The notes under the pieces are model-generated. The model was not told the origin of the DNA, searched no databases, and saw only the letters and a program-made list of their open reading frames with translations. Source: an uncultured Bacilli bacterium (GTDB taxonomy: Bacteria; Bacillota_I; Bacilli_A; RF39; UBA660). From it: 42,400 nucleotides of DNA. Position numbers and translations under genes: made by a program. The stretch is taken from assembly GCA_947623925.1 (NCBI GenBank), contig CANQID010000009.1, positions 1 through 42,400 of the forward strand. Reading direction: 5' to 3'. Positions 24,922 to 33,973 of the stretch are shown in pieces. Each line of letters begins with the position of its first letter. Within the stretch, counting starts at the first letter, position 1.

Positions 24922-26031
24922 ATGAATAAAAAAGGATTTACTTTACCAGAAGTACTTGGGGTTGTAGTTTTACTTGCTATTATAGCTGTTATTTCAATTT
25001 CACAAATAACTAATAGAGTTAATAATTCAAAAGGTAAAATAACTGATGCACAAAAAGAACTTATACTTTCTGCTGCTAAATTATTTGTAGATGAAAATAG
25101 ATTAGAATATAAAAAAGAAGAAGGTAATGTTTATTGTATATTAGTAGAATCTATAGTAAAGGGAGGTTATTTAACATCACCAATATTAGATGTATCTGGA
25201 AATGAAATAGACTATAATACAAAAATTAAGGCATCATACATAAATGATAAATTTGACTTTGAATATAATCCAAGTGGTTGTAATAGAAAATATGAAAATG
25301 GGACACCAATTTATTTTAATCCTGTAACAAATTTAGTTTGTACAGAAGGGGAAGCAAATAAAAATATAAATAGTAATGGAACTCCAACAGGTATAAAAGC
25401 AGGTTGTATGAAATGGTATACATTTAATGATAGTAGTGATAATGATACAGTTAATTTAATACTTGATCATAATACAACACCACTTGTAGCATGGAATTCT
25501 GACAAAACAAGCACAGAAATGAAAGAAGTAAAAGAAGTATTAGTAAATGATACTCAAACTTGGAATGAGAATGTTAAAAAATCTGCTAGGTTAATATCAG
25601 CTGATGAGGTGGCTCAAATAACAGGAAATAGTAATTTTAATTCAAAAACTGCAACTCAAAATGATTACTTTTATTTTGATAGTAATACTTCAAATAAAAC
25701 AGTATCTGGTAAAGGAAATAGTAAATATGCATGGTTATTTGATTATACTAAAGGTTGCACGACTTATGGATGTAATGTTGCAGATGATAATAATTATAAT
25801 TTGTATAAAAAATTAGATGGAAACAATAGTCCAACAGAACAAAAATTTCAAATAAATGCTTATTGGACATCTTCAAGTGTTGCTAATATTACTGATGATG
25901 CTATGAAAGCAACAGGTAATATGATTTGGGATGTTGGATGCATTGGTGGATTAAGTAATACATATATTCATAATGTATATAATCGTGGTCTTCGCCCTGT
26001 TATAACGCTACCTAAAACAATACTTCAATAA
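24922..26031 (+). CDS. prepilin-like protein with YWTS...RPVITL C-terminal domain
   Basis: A 369-residue protein. The N terminus KKGFTLPEVLGVVVLLAIIAVISI is a type IV prepilin signal: cleavage after Gly5, Glu at mature position 5 and a hydrophobic helix. The rest is an extracellular domain with several cysteines, ending in YWTSSS, then WDVGCIGGL and YNRGLRPVITLPK, a pattern found at the C terminus of lectin- or sulfatase-modifying-like domains on gut Bacillota surface proteins. It is likely an exported pseudopilin-like surface protein. No pilus assembly or prepilin peptidase genes are in the window. GAAGGTGACTT precedes the ATG. Confidence 0.8.
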   Translation: MNKKGFTLPEVLGVVVLLAIIAVISISQITNRVNNSKGKITDAQKELILSAAKLFVDENRLEYKKEEGNVYCILVESIVKGGYLTSPILDVSGNEIDYNTKIKASYINDKFDFEYNPSGCNRKYENGTPIYFNPVTNLVCTEGEANKNINSNGTPTGIKAGCMKWYTFNDSSDNDTVNLILDHNTTPLVAWNSDKTSTEMKEVKEVLVNDTQTWNENVKKSARLISADEVAQITGNSNFNSKTATQNDYFYFDSNTSNKTVSGKGNSKYAWLFDYTKGCTTYGCNVADDNNYNLYKKLDGNNSPTEQKFQINAYWTSSSVANITDDAMKATGNMIWDVGCIGGLSNTYIHNVYNRGLRPVITLPKTILQ

Positions 26032-26034
26032 ACT

Positions 26035-26060
26035 AAAGTCATAGGTTTTCTATGACTTTT
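26035..26060 (+). terminator. terminator after the prepilin-like gene
   Basis: A perfect 10-bp stem (26035-26044 with 26050-26059), 5-base loop, short T tail. Confidence 0.75.
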
Positions 26061-26094
26061 AATGTAAATTAAAGCACAAAAATAATTAAATCTA

Positions 26095-26124
26095 TTGACG
26101 AACAAATGTATGAAGTGTTAAAAT
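26095..26124 (+). promoter_or_regulatory. promoter of the ruvA operon
   Basis: TTGACG (26095-26100), 18-base spacer, TAAAAT (26119-26124), 22 bases before the ruvA start. Confidence 0.7.
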
Positions 26125-26146
26125 GAAATAGAGGATAGGTGTTAAA

Positions 26147-26692
26147 ATGTACTCATATATAGAAGGAATAGTAAAAGAAATAGAAAGTAATTATATAACA
26201 TTAGAAAATAATGGAATTGGATTTTTAATATATACTGCAAATCCATATTCATTTAATTTAGATGAAAAATATAAAATATATTTATATCAAAATGTAAGAG
26301 AAGATGAATTAAATTTATATGGTTTTAAAACAAAAGAAGAAAGAAATCTATTTTTGAAATTAATAGAAGTTAAAGGATTGGGTTGTAAAATGGCACTTCC
26401 TATGCTTGCAATGGGAGAAACAAAAGGTATAATAGATGCAATAGAAAGAGAAAATATTTTATATTTAAAAAAATTTCCTAAAATAGGAGATAAAGTTGCC
26501 AGACAAATAATACTTGATTTAAAAGGAAAATTAGTAGGTAAACAAGAAGTAATAAAAACAAACGATGAATTAGTAGAAGCTTTAAAAGCACTTGGATATA
26601 AACCTGCTGATATAAATAAAATATTACCAAATATAAAAGAAACTGAAATAGAAAAGCAAATAAAAGAAGCATTGAGATTACTTTTAAAATAG
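26147..26692 (+). CDS. ruvA: Holliday junction DNA helicase subunit RuvA
   Basis: A 181-residue DNA-binding subunit that grips four-way junctions and loads RuvB. It shows the N-terminal OB fold (1-65; MYSYIEGIVKEIESNYITLENNGIGF), helix-hairpin-helix region (LIEVKGLGCKMALPML and KFPKIGDKVARQIILDLKGKL) and C-terminal RuvB-binding helices (EALKALGYKPADINKIL). It is somewhat shorter than the roughly 200-residue norm, mainly in the linker before the last domain. It begins the ruvA-HAD-ruvB operon. Confidence 0.94.
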   Translation: MYSYIEGIVKEIESNYITLENNGIGFLIYTANPYSFNLDEKYKIYLYQNVREDELNLYGFKTKEERNLFLKLIEVKGLGCKMALPMLAMGETKGIIDAIERENILYLKKFPKIGDKVARQIILDLKGKLVGKQEVIKTNDELVEALKALGYKPADINKILPNIKETEIEKQIKEALRLLLK

Positions 26693-26699
26693 GTGGTAT

Positions 26700-27251
26700 A
26701 TGAGAATAGGTATAGATATAGATGATACAATATGTGAAACTTGGGAATATGTAAAACCAATATATAAAAAACACTTTGATTTAACTGATGAAGAATTAAA
26801 TAAAAATAAATATTCTAGAGTTTTAAAATGTACAATAGATGAATATTACGATTTTTATAAAAAAATAATTTCACCACTACTAATAAATGTTCCTATAAAA
26901 AAAGATGCAGTAAAATATATTAACAAATTAAAAGAAGAAGGAAATGAAATATATTTTATTACTGCAAGAAGTACATTTGATATGTATAATCCATATGAAT
27001 TAACTAAACAATACTTAGAAAAAAATAATATAAAATATGATAAATTACTTGTTAATTCACTAAAAAAAGAACAAGTAGCTAAAGAAAATAATATAGATAT
27101 TTTTATAGATGATAGTATAAAGCATTGTACAAATGTATCAAAAGAAGGAATAAAAGTTTTTCTTATGGATAATATATACAACAAAAATTGCAATGATTTT
27201 CCAAAAGTAAAAAATTGGAAACAAATATATGAAAAAATAACATTAAATTAA
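26700..27251 (+). CDS. HAD-superfamily phosphatase, 5'-nucleotidase-like
   Basis: A 183-residue HAD protein. Motif I is GIDIDDTIC with Asp6 as nucleophile and Asp8 as acid/base; motif II is FITAR; Lys lies in the following region and motif IV is IFIDDS. The layout resembles the NT5C-type 5'(3')-deoxyribonucleotidase family. It starts 7 bases after ruvA with AGGTGG and is 13 bases before ruvB, so it is co-transcribed with recombination genes. The substrate is not known; nucleotide hydrolysis is the best guess. Confidence 0.8.
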   Translation: MRIGIDIDDTICETWEYVKPIYKKHFDLTDEELNKNKYSRVLKCTIDEYYDFYKKIISPLLINVPIKKDAVKYINKLKEEGNEIYFITARSTFDMYNPYELTKQYLEKNNIKYDKLLVNSLKKEQVAKENNIDIFIDDSIKHCTNVSKEGIKVFLMDNIYNKNCNDFPKVKNWKQIYEKITLN

Positions 27252-27264
27252 AAGGACTGATGAT

Positions 27265-28254
27265 ATGGACGAAAGAATAATAACAAGTGAAAGACTAAAT
27301 GAAGATATAGATACAAATATAAGACCAAATAGTATAGACGAATATATTGGACAAACAGAAGTAAAAGAAAATCTAAACATTTTTATTAAAGCTGCTAAAA
27401 TGCGTAATGAATCATTAGACCATGTACTATTATATGGTCCTCCTGGATTAGGTAAAACAACACTTGCCTTTATAATTGCAAACGAACTTGGAACAAACAT
27501 AAAGACAACTAGTGGACCTGCAATAGAAAAAAGTGGGGACTTAGCCGCAGTTTTATCAACACTAGAAGAAGGAGATGTACTATTTATTGACGAGATACAT
27601 AGAATTCCAAGATTTATAGAAGAAATTTTATATTCGGCTATGGAAGATTATAAATTAGATATAATAGTTGGAAGTGATTCATCAAGTAGAAGTATAGAAA
27701 TAGACCTTCCGCCTTTTACACTAGTAGGCGCAACTACAAGAGCAGGAGATTTAACAGGACCTTTAAGAGATAGATTTGGTATAGTTTCAAAATTAAATTA
27801 TTATACAGATGAAGAATTGACAGAAATAGTTAAAAGAACAAGTAGAGTACTTGATTGTAAAATAACAGATGATGCTGCAGTAGAACTTGCTAGAAGAAGT
27901 AGAGGAACCCCTAGAATAGCCAACAGATTATTTAAAAGAGTAAGAGATTACGCATTAGTACTTGGTGATGGTGAAATAAATTTAGAAATAACAACATATG
28001 CATTAGATAAACTAAAAGTAGATAGTTTAGGACTTGACCAAACTGACTATAATTTACTTAAATCAATAATAGAGAAATTTAATGGTGGACCTGTTGGAAT
28101 AGAAGCAATAGCCTCTTCAATAGGAGAAGAACAAACGACAATAGAAGATGTGTATGAACCTTTTTTACTACAAAAAGGATTACTAAAAAGAACAAATAGA
28201 GGAAGAATAGTAACAGATAAAGCATATGAACATTTAGGAATAAATAAAAAATAA
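27265..28254 (+). CDS. ruvB: Holliday junction DNA helicase motor RuvB
   Basis: A 329-residue AAA+ ATPase that drives branch migration with RuvA. It shows [11 protein letters not shown], Walker A GPPGLGKT (about residues 57-64), Walker B LFIDEIHR, sensor 1 [20 protein letters not shown], and the C-terminal winged helix with [16 protein letters not shown] and [13 protein letters not shown]. Length is normal. Confidence 0.97.
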   Translation: MDERIITSERLNEDIDTNIRPNSIDEYIGQTEVKENLNIFIKAAKMRNESLDHVLLYGPPGLGKTTLAFIIANELGTNIKTTSGPAIEKSGDLAAVLSTLEEGDVLFIDEIHRIPRFIEEILYSAMEDYKLDIIVGSDSSSRSIEIDLPPFTLVGATTRAGDLTGPLRDRFGIVSKLNYYTDEELTEIVKRTSRVLDCKITDDAAVELARRSRGTPRIANRLFKRVRDYALVLGDGEINLEITTYALDKLKVDSLGLDQTDYNLLKSIIEKFNGGPVGIEAIASSIGEEQTTIEDVYEPFLLQKGLLKRTNRGRIVTDKAYEHLGINKK

Positions 28255-28281
28255 TTTGGAATTTATATTTCAAATTTTTTT
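28255..28281 (+). terminator. terminator after ruvB
   Basis: An 8-bp stem with one G-T pair (28255-28262 with 28267-28274) and seven T, immediately after the stop. Confidence 0.75.
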
Positions 28282-28359
28282 GTAAAGTATATTTACAAAA
28301 AATAATACATTTATCTCTTTATATGTTATAATTATTTTAGATAATTGGAGGAACATCTT

Positions 28360-30588
28360 ATGGCAAAAAAGAAAAAACGAAAAGATGAAAATAAAACAAA
28401 AAGTGGATATAAAGTAGAAGTAATAGGTATTTTACTTATATTAATAGGAATAATAGGAATATGTAAATTTGGACCTGTAGGGATGTTTATAAGTGGATTT
28501 GCTGCATTTTTTGTTGGAACAGCAAATAATATTTTACTTGCAATGTTATTTATAATAGGTGGATATATAATAGTTAAAAGAGAAAAACCAGTATTTTTTA
28601 CTTCAAAGTTAATTGGACTTTATATAATAATAATAGCTTTACTTGTATTAATGCATATTAATTATGTAAAACAATTAGATATAGAAGTTGGAGAAATACT
28701 TAAAGAAACACTAAACAATTTACTTGGGTATATCAAATCAGTAGAAAAATTGCAAGGTGGAGGAATGATTGGTGCACTTTTTGGAACATTGTTTGTTAAA
28801 TGCTTTACAATAAGTGGAACTAGTATAGTATGTTTTGCGCTTATAATATGTGGATTTATAATGTTTACAGGTTTATCTATATATGATATGATTGCATCAA
28901 GCAAAAATAAAATAAAAAATATAGTTAAAAAAGACAAGATTAATAGACAAGAAAAAGAAATTGCTGCAGCAGCAACAAAATATGAAAATGATAACAAAGT
29001 TGTAATATCGAGTGTTGATGAACTAATTCATCAATCAGATGAAGAAAAAGAAGAACAAAAAGAAGAAAAAATAGAAGGAAATCAAACAATAGAGCCACAA
29101 ATAAATATGGATGATGATTATATTGAAAATAAAGGATATAAGTGTCCTCCACCTACGATATTAACTCCTCCTACAAAAAAAGCAAAAACAATAACAAAGG
29201 AAGAAATAAAAGAAACAGCAGAGATATTAAGAAATGTTTTTCATGATTTTAATATAGAGGGACATGTAGTTGCTGTAAATGTTGGACCAGCAGTAACTCA
29301 ATATGAAATGGAAATAAAAGCAGGAACAAAAGTAAGTAAAATATTATCATTGAATAGAGAGATTGCACTTTCTTTAGCAGCGAAAGATGTTCGTATACAA
29401 GCACCAATTCCAGGTAAAAGAACAGTAGGAATTGAAATACCTAACAAATCAATTTCAATGGTAACAGTAAGAGAAATAATAGATTCTATACCAAAAAGTA
29501 TGGATGAAAGTAAACTTGCAGTAACACTTGGTAAAGATATAATGGGTAAACCAATATATTGTGAAATAAATAAAACACCACATCTTTTAGTTGCAGGTTC
29601 AACAGGAAGTGGTAAATCAGTATGCATAAATAGTATAATAATTTCTATTTTAATGAGAGCAAAACCAGATGAAGTAAAATTTGTACTTGTCGATCCTAAA
29701 AAAGTAGAACTTAGTATGTACAATGGTGTACCTCATTTACTTATACCTGTAGTAACAGATCCAAGAAAAGCAAATATTGCTCTTAAAAAAATAGTTGCTG
29801 AAATGGAAAGAAGATATGACTTATTTGAAGCAAGCGGTACAAAAAATATAGCTGGATACAATACATATATTGAAAAGAAAAATGAAGAATTGCCAGAATC
29901 AGAGCAAATCAAAAAATTACCATTTATAGTTGTAATAATAGATGAACTTGCAGATTTAATGTTGGTTGCTGCAAAAGAAGTAGAAGACTCCATAATGAGA
30001 ATTACACAGATGGCAAGAGCAGCAGGAATACATTTGATAGTTGCAACACAAAGACCTTCTACAGATGTAATAACAGGTGTAGTTAAGGCTAATATACCTT
30101 CTCGTATTTCATTTGCTGTATCATCAAGTATAGATTCAAGAACAATACTTGATATGACAGGGGCTGAAAAATTATTAGGAAAAGGTGATATGTTATTTCT
30201 ACCTCAAGGAGAAAATACACCTATAAGAGTTCAAGGAACTTTTATATCAGATGAAGATATTAAAAAAGTAGTTGATTATACAATATCACAACAAAAGGCA
30301 AGGTATGATGAAACATTACTAATGGATGATGAAGAAATGCATGCAACTACGATGGTTGAAAGTAATGAAAAAGAAGATTATGATGATCCATTATATAATG
30401 AAATTGTTGAATTTGTAGTAACTCAAGGTAAAGCAAGTGCTTCATTATTACAAAGAAGATTTAGACTTGGATATAATAGAGCAGCAAGATGTATAGATTT
30501 ATTAGAAGAAAGAGGAATAATAGGACCTGCAAATGGTTCTAAACCTAGAGAAGTATTAGTAAAATTAGAAAGAAAGGATGATGAATAA
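28360..30588 (+). CDS. ftsK: DNA translocase FtsK/SpoIIIE
   Basis: A 742-residue membrane-anchored DNA pump that clears chromosomal DNA from the division septum or moves it into a forespore. About four transmembrane helices occupy residues 20-190, followed by a charged linker (about 200-275). The motor has Walker A GSTGSGKS near residue 412, Walker B VVIIDELADLM, and ATQRPSTDVITGVVKANIPSRI. The C-terminal gamma winged helix ends LYNEIVEFVVTQGKASASLLQRRFRLGYNRAAR. The start at 28360 follows GGAGGA; an upstream TTG at 28345 lies in that site. The presence of yunB leaves open a sporulation role. Confidence 0.95.
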   Translation: MAKKKKRKDENKTKSGYKVEVIGILLILIGIIGICKFGPVGMFISGFAAFFVGTANNILLAMLFIIGGYIIVKREKPVFFTSKLIGLYIIIIALLVLMHINYVKQLDIEVGEILKETLNNLLGYIKSVEKLQGGGMIGALFGTLFVKCFTISGTSIVCFALIICGFIMFTGLSIYDMIASSKNKIKNIVKKDKINRQEKEIAAAATKYENDNKVVISSVDELIHQSDEEKEEQKEEKIEGNQTIEPQINMDDDYIENKGYKCPPPTILTPPTKKAKTITKEEIKETAEILRNVFHDFNIEGHVVAVNVGPAVTQYEMEIKAGTKVSKILSLNREIALSLAAKDVRIQAPIPGKRTVGIEIPNKSISMVTVREIIDSIPKSMDESKLAVTLGKDIMGKPIYCEINKTPHLLVAGSTGSGKSVCINSIIISILMRAKPDEVKFVLVDPKKVELSMYNGVPHLLIPVVTDPRKANIALKKIVAEMERRYDLFEASGTKNIAGYNTYIEKKNEELPESEQIKKLPFIVVIIDELADLMLVAAKEVEDSIMRITQMARAAGIHLIVATQRPSTDVITGVVKANIPSRISFAVSSSIDSRTILDMTGAEKLLGKGDMLFLPQGENTPIRVQGTFISDEDIKKVVDYTISQQKARYDETLLMDDEEMHATTMVESNEKEDYDDPLYNEIVEFVVTQGKASASLLQRRFRLGYNRAARCIDLLEERGIIGPANGSKPREVLVKLERKDDE

Positions 30589-31534
30589 TAGTATGCCTGA
30601 AAGAAAAAAAACTAGTAAAACAAAAAATAAAATATCAGATGTGAAAAAAGAAAATAAGACATTACAAGAACAAGAAAAAACTAATGAAATAGAAGAAAAT
30701 TTATTTAAAGAAGAAGTAGATTTAAAAGAATCATCAATAATGGATGACAAAATAAAAAAGAATTCATATTTAAAAAATATGTTTCAAACAATTATATTAA
30801 TATGTGCTTGCATATGTATAATATATGGGTTATATACTTTATTTTTTAAAAAAGATGATAATAAAACTACAAATAATAAACAATATGAACAAGGAATACA
30901 ACTAAAAGAAGTAAATGTTTTATATAGTTATATTTCTGATACATTTTTAAGTTCACCTTTCCACGAAACATCAGAATTAACTTTATCAGAAATAGATGAA
31001 AATGTTTTATTTGATGAGTTAATTATTTCAAAAAAATTTAATGAAGAAACATATGAATCATTAGGATGTGTAGATTATGATCAACCATGTAAAGTAGGTG
31101 AAATACAATATGATGAAGCATTATCAGAATTAAAAAGAAGATATGGTAATGTAAATTTAACTAGAGATAATTATTCTTATGGATTAATGACATGTAATAA
31201 AACAGATAATAAATATGAGTGTTATATAACATTAGGTGGAATTGAAAGTCCAATAAATAATGTTTCAAATATGACTAATTATATAGAAACAGATGGTAAA
31301 CTAGAAATTTATGATAAATATTTCACATATGAACTTTTAGATAATGTACAATGTTATACTGATAACAGTAGAACAGAATTATGCAATAATCAAGAACAAT
31401 TACAAAATGATTTAAATAAACTTACTAAAGAACAATTGTTAGATAAATATGGAAAAGAATATGTACATACATTTATAAAAGATTTAGATGGGAATTATTA
31501 TTGGTATAGTAGTAAACCAACTAATAGTAATTAA
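30578..31534 (+). CDS. unknown membrane protein with Cys-containing outer domain
   Basis: Not recognised. A 318-residue protein: a highly charged, Lys/Glu-rich N-terminal tail (about 1-65), one membrane helix (about 68-88; TIILICACICIIYGLYTLFF), then an extracytoplasmic domain of about 220 residues with paired cysteines (GCVDYDQPC, TCNKTDNKYEC, QCYTDNSRTELC) that could form disulfides. The start is uncertain: ATG at 30578, 30581 or 30593. The first overlaps the end of ftsK by 11 bases, with AAAGG upstream. Probably co-transcribed with ftsK. Confidence 0.72.
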   Translation: MMNNSMPERKKTSKTKNKISDVKKENKTLQEQEKTNEIEENLFKEEVDLKESSIMDDKIKKNSYLKNMFQTIILICACICIIYGLYTLFFKKDDNKTTNNKQYEQGIQLKEVNVLYSYISDTFLSSPFHETSELTLSEIDENVLFDELIISKKFNEETYESLGCVDYDQPCKVGEIQYDEALSELKRRYGNVNLTRDNYSYGLMTCNKTDNKYECYITLGGIESPINNVSNMTNYIETDGKLEIYDKYFTYELLDNVQCYTDNSRTELCNNQEQLQNDLNKLTKEQLLDKYGKEYVHTFIKDLDGNYYWYSSKPTNSN

Positions 31535-31551
31535 AAAATAATAAAGATATA

Positions 31552-32022
31552 ATGAAAAAAATTAAATTATTAATAAAATTATTTATTCCTATATTTATAT
31601 TAACCACTATAACTGGTTGCTTAAACAAAAAAGCAATTACATATAATGAATTTAAAAATAAAATGGAATCAATGAATTATATTGTACAAGATGTTAAAGA
31701 TCAATTTTACAATTATGATTATATAAATCAAGCATATATAGCGATAAATAAAGAAAATACATATCAAATAGAATTTTATGAATTATCAAATAATAATTAT
31801 TCAACTAGTTTTTTTAATAAAAATAAATCTATTTTCAAAAAATCAAAATCAGCAATTTCAATTGAAACATCAGTTGATTTAGGTAATAATTCAAAGTATG
31901 TTTTAGAAACAGATGGTAAATATAAAGTGATATCTAGGATTGATAATACTGTTGTTTATTTAGATGTTGATGATAAATATAAATCAACAGTAAATGATTT
32001 GTTAAAAAAATTGGGCTATTAA
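31552..32022 (+). CDS. unknown lipoprotein
   Basis: A 156-residue protein with a lipoprotein signal: basic start MKKIKLLIK, hydrophobic core and lipobox TITGC, with Cys at about residue 23. The mature part is about 130 residues and not recognised. It follows the ftsK-linked membrane protein by 17 bases and ends at a strong terminator, so it may complete that operon. Confidence 0.75.
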   Translation: MKKIKLLIKLFIPIFILTTITGCLNKKAITYNEFKNKMESMNYIVQDVKDQFYNYDYINQAYIAINKENTYQIEFYELSNNNYSTSFFNKNKSIFKKSKSAISIETSVDLGNNSKYVLETDGKYKVISRIDNTVVYLDVDDKYKSTVNDLLKKLGY

Positions 32023-32042
32023 TTTTATTTAAATAATATAAA

Positions 32043-32072
32043 AAAACTCTTCATAAATATTGAAGAGTTTTT
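32043..32072. terminator. bidirectional terminator
   Basis: A perfect stem (32043-32053 with 32061-32071) with a 7-base loop and T/A runs on both sides, between convergent lipoprotein genes. Confidence 0.85.
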
Positions 32073-32933
32073 CTATTCAAATACTTCTTGTCTAATTAAG
32101 TCTATATTTTCTTTCATTATTGATATGTAATCTTTTTTGTCATTTCTATCTTCTGCTGTTATTGTAGATAGACTTTTAAATGTTACTGATTTTGTTTTGT
32201 AAGTATCATTTAATTTTTTTATTGTTTCAGTTTCATTACTACTAGAAAGTAAGAAAATGTAATTAATTTTTCCATCTTTCATTAATTCAGAAACAATATT
32301 TATAGTTTTTTCATCATTTTTTTCTAATGAATAAACTGTAAAACCATAATTTTCTAAAAATTTAAATATATCATTTGATACAACTAAAGTAGGATTATTA
32401 GATGTTTCTGCTATTGAATGTAAAGTTGCAGACATTTGTGAAAGTTCTAATTTTAGATTATTGTAATTTTCATTAACTTCATTTTCTAAATAATAATTAT
32501 CTATATATTGATCCAATCCATCTTTTATGTTTCTTGCAATCATAAGTAAGTTGTTAGGATCTAACCATAATTCTTCAATATCATTTCCAAAGTCACTATT
32601 AGTTTGCATACTAAGGGTACTATCAATTATTTTTAAATCATTATTATTTTTAAGCATATCAGATAAATAATTTTTTTCATCACTTAATCCAGAAAATATA
32701 AATAATGAACCGTTTGAATAATCATCTAGTTGTTTCTCTGTTAATTTTGTTTCATTAGGATTGGTTCCATCTGGGTAAATACTTTGTATTTTACTATGAG
32801 TACCATATAGTCTAGTCGTTATAAATTCAAGTGGATAGTATGAAGTATAAATAGTAACATCTTCCATAGAATCCATTTTTAAACAGCCACAAAATAATAA
32901 ACTTATTAAACATAATATAAAAAACTTTTTCAT
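32073..32933 (-). CDS. ZnuA-like metal-binding-family lipoprotein lacking the histidine ligands
   Basis: A 286-residue lipoprotein (lipobox FCGC, Cys17) with the fold signature of cluster A-I (ZnuA/AdcA) substrate-binding proteins: YTSYYPLEFIT, then PDGTNPNETKLTEKQLDDYSNGSLFIFSGL, ELWLDPNNLLMIARNI, VVSNDIFKFLENYGF and the ending DYISIMKENIDLI. The positions that normally carry metal-binding histidines hold Asn60 (NPNE), Glu120/121 before LWLDP, and Asn187 (SND). The protein therefore probably does not bind zinc or manganese in the usual way. No ABC permease or ATPase gene is adjacent. It starts right at the yidD stop. Confidence 0.78.
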   Translation of the reverse strand: MKKFFILCLISLLFCGCLKMDSMEDVTIYTSYYPLEFITTRLYGTHSKIQSIYPDGTNPNETKLTEKQLDDYSNGSLFIFSGLSDEKNYLSDMLKNNNDLKIIDSTLSMQTNSDFGNDIEELWLDPNNLLMIARNIKDGLDQYIDNYYLENEVNENYNNLKLELSQMSATLHSIAETSNNPTLVVSNDIFKFLENYGFTVYSLEKNDEKTINIVSELMKDGKINYIFLLSSSNETETIKKLNDTYKTKSVTFKSLSTITAEDRNDKKDYISIMKENIDLIRQEVFE

Positions 32934-33152
32934 TTAATTCTTCCTTTCAGGTACTGGATCAAATCCTCCAATAGATTTTGGATTACATTTAAGTATCCTT
33001 TTAATACTTAATATAGTTCCTTTAATACATCCATGTATATTTATAGCCTCGATTGCATAATTAGAACAACTTGGATAGTATTTACACATTCCATGAGAAC
33101 TAAATGGAATCATTTGATAAACTTTTATAATTCCAATTAATATATATTTCAT
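32934..33152 (-). CDS. yidD: membrane protein insertion efficiency factor YidD
   Basis: A 72-residue protein of normal size with the family cysteines and signature CKYYPSCSNYAIEAI, the basic stretch and KCNPKSIGGFDPVPE. In Escherichia coli YidD assists YidC in membrane insertion. Usual neighbours (rpmH, rnpA, yidC) are not here; instead the stop is directly followed by the ATG of the ZnuA-like lipoprotein gene. Confidence 0.93.
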   Translation of the reverse strand: MKYILIGIIKVYQMIPFSSHGMCKYYPSCSNYAIEAINIHGCIKGTILSIKRILKCNPKSIGGFDPVPERKN

Positions 33153-33224
33153 ATGAACACCAAAAATATTATACTAAAAAATATTATAAAAGTAAAATAA
33201 TTATAAACTTTTAAAAAAATTTGA

Positions 33225-33230
33225 TATAAT
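33225..33230 (+). promoter_or_regulatory. -10 element of rnc
   Basis: TATAAT at 33225-33230, 16 bases before the ATG; transcription would begin at about 33237, on the GGGTGAT ribosome site. No clear -35 element (TTATAA at 33201-33206 is weak). Confidence 0.5.
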
Positions 33231-33246
33231 ATTTACGGGTGATAAA

Positions 33247-33912
33247 ATGAATGTATTAGAAAGATTTAATATAATACCAAATCATAAGTCATTGTATGAA
33301 AAAGCATTTACTCATACATCATATGCAAATGAAAATGGTACAACAAGTTATGAAAGATTAGAATATTTAGGAGATGCAGTTTTAGAACTTATTATGAGTG
33401 AATATTTGTATAAAAATACAGAATATGAAGAAGGTAATATGACTAAATTAAGAAGTCATTATGTTTGTGAAAACGCTTTATATGAATATTCAATCAGATT
33501 AGGTTTAAATGAATACTTACTTCTTGGAAAAGGTGAAGAAGAAACAGGTGGAAGGAATAGAAAAGCAATAGTTGCTGACATATTTGAAGCATTTACAGGA
33601 GCAATGTATTTAGATCAAGGATTAGAATTTGTAAAAAAATTTATATATACTAATATAATACCTTTAATAGAGAATAATGAAATTAATTTTTTTAGTGATT
33701 ACAAATCAATACTTCAAGAATATGTTCAAACAGATAAAAGAAGTTTGGAATATATAGTTGTTAATGAAGAAGGACCTGCTCATAACAAAACATTTGAAGT
33801 TGTAGTAAAGATAGATAATATAATATATGGTAGAGGTATTGCTCATAGTAAAAAAGAAGCAGAACAAGAAGCAGCAAAAGATGCACTCAAAAAAGCACAA
33901 AATGGGAATTAA
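33247..33912 (+). CDS. rnc: ribonuclease III
   Basis: A 221-residue double-strand-specific endonuclease that processes rRNA precursors and structured messages. The nuclease signature ERLEYLGDAVLELI (about 36-49) carries the metal-binding acidic residues, with the second acidic cluster in ADIFEAFTGAMYLD. The C-terminal double-stranded RNA-binding domain (about 150-218) ends HSKKEAEQEAAKDALKKA. Length is normal. Confidence 0.95.
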   Translation: MNVLERFNIIPNHKSLYEKAFTHTSYANENGTTSYERLEYLGDAVLELIMSEYLYKNTEYEEGNMTKLRSHYVCENALYEYSIRLGLNEYLLLGKGEEETGGRNRKAIVADIFEAFTGAMYLDQGLEFVKKFIYTNIIPLIENNEINFFSDYKSILQEYVQTDKRSLEYIVVNEEGPAHNKTFEVVVKIDNIIYGRGIAHSKKEAEQEAAKDALKKAQNGN

Positions 33913-33973
33913 TTAGTTGAAAAATCATATAAAATAAAGTAAAATAATATAAGTTATTAGAAAGAGGTTAATT

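Noticed and set aside
26287-26774. Overlapping minus-strand ORFs opposite ruvA
   Set aside because: ruvA on the plus strand is unambiguous; the antisense frames are open because of low GC content.
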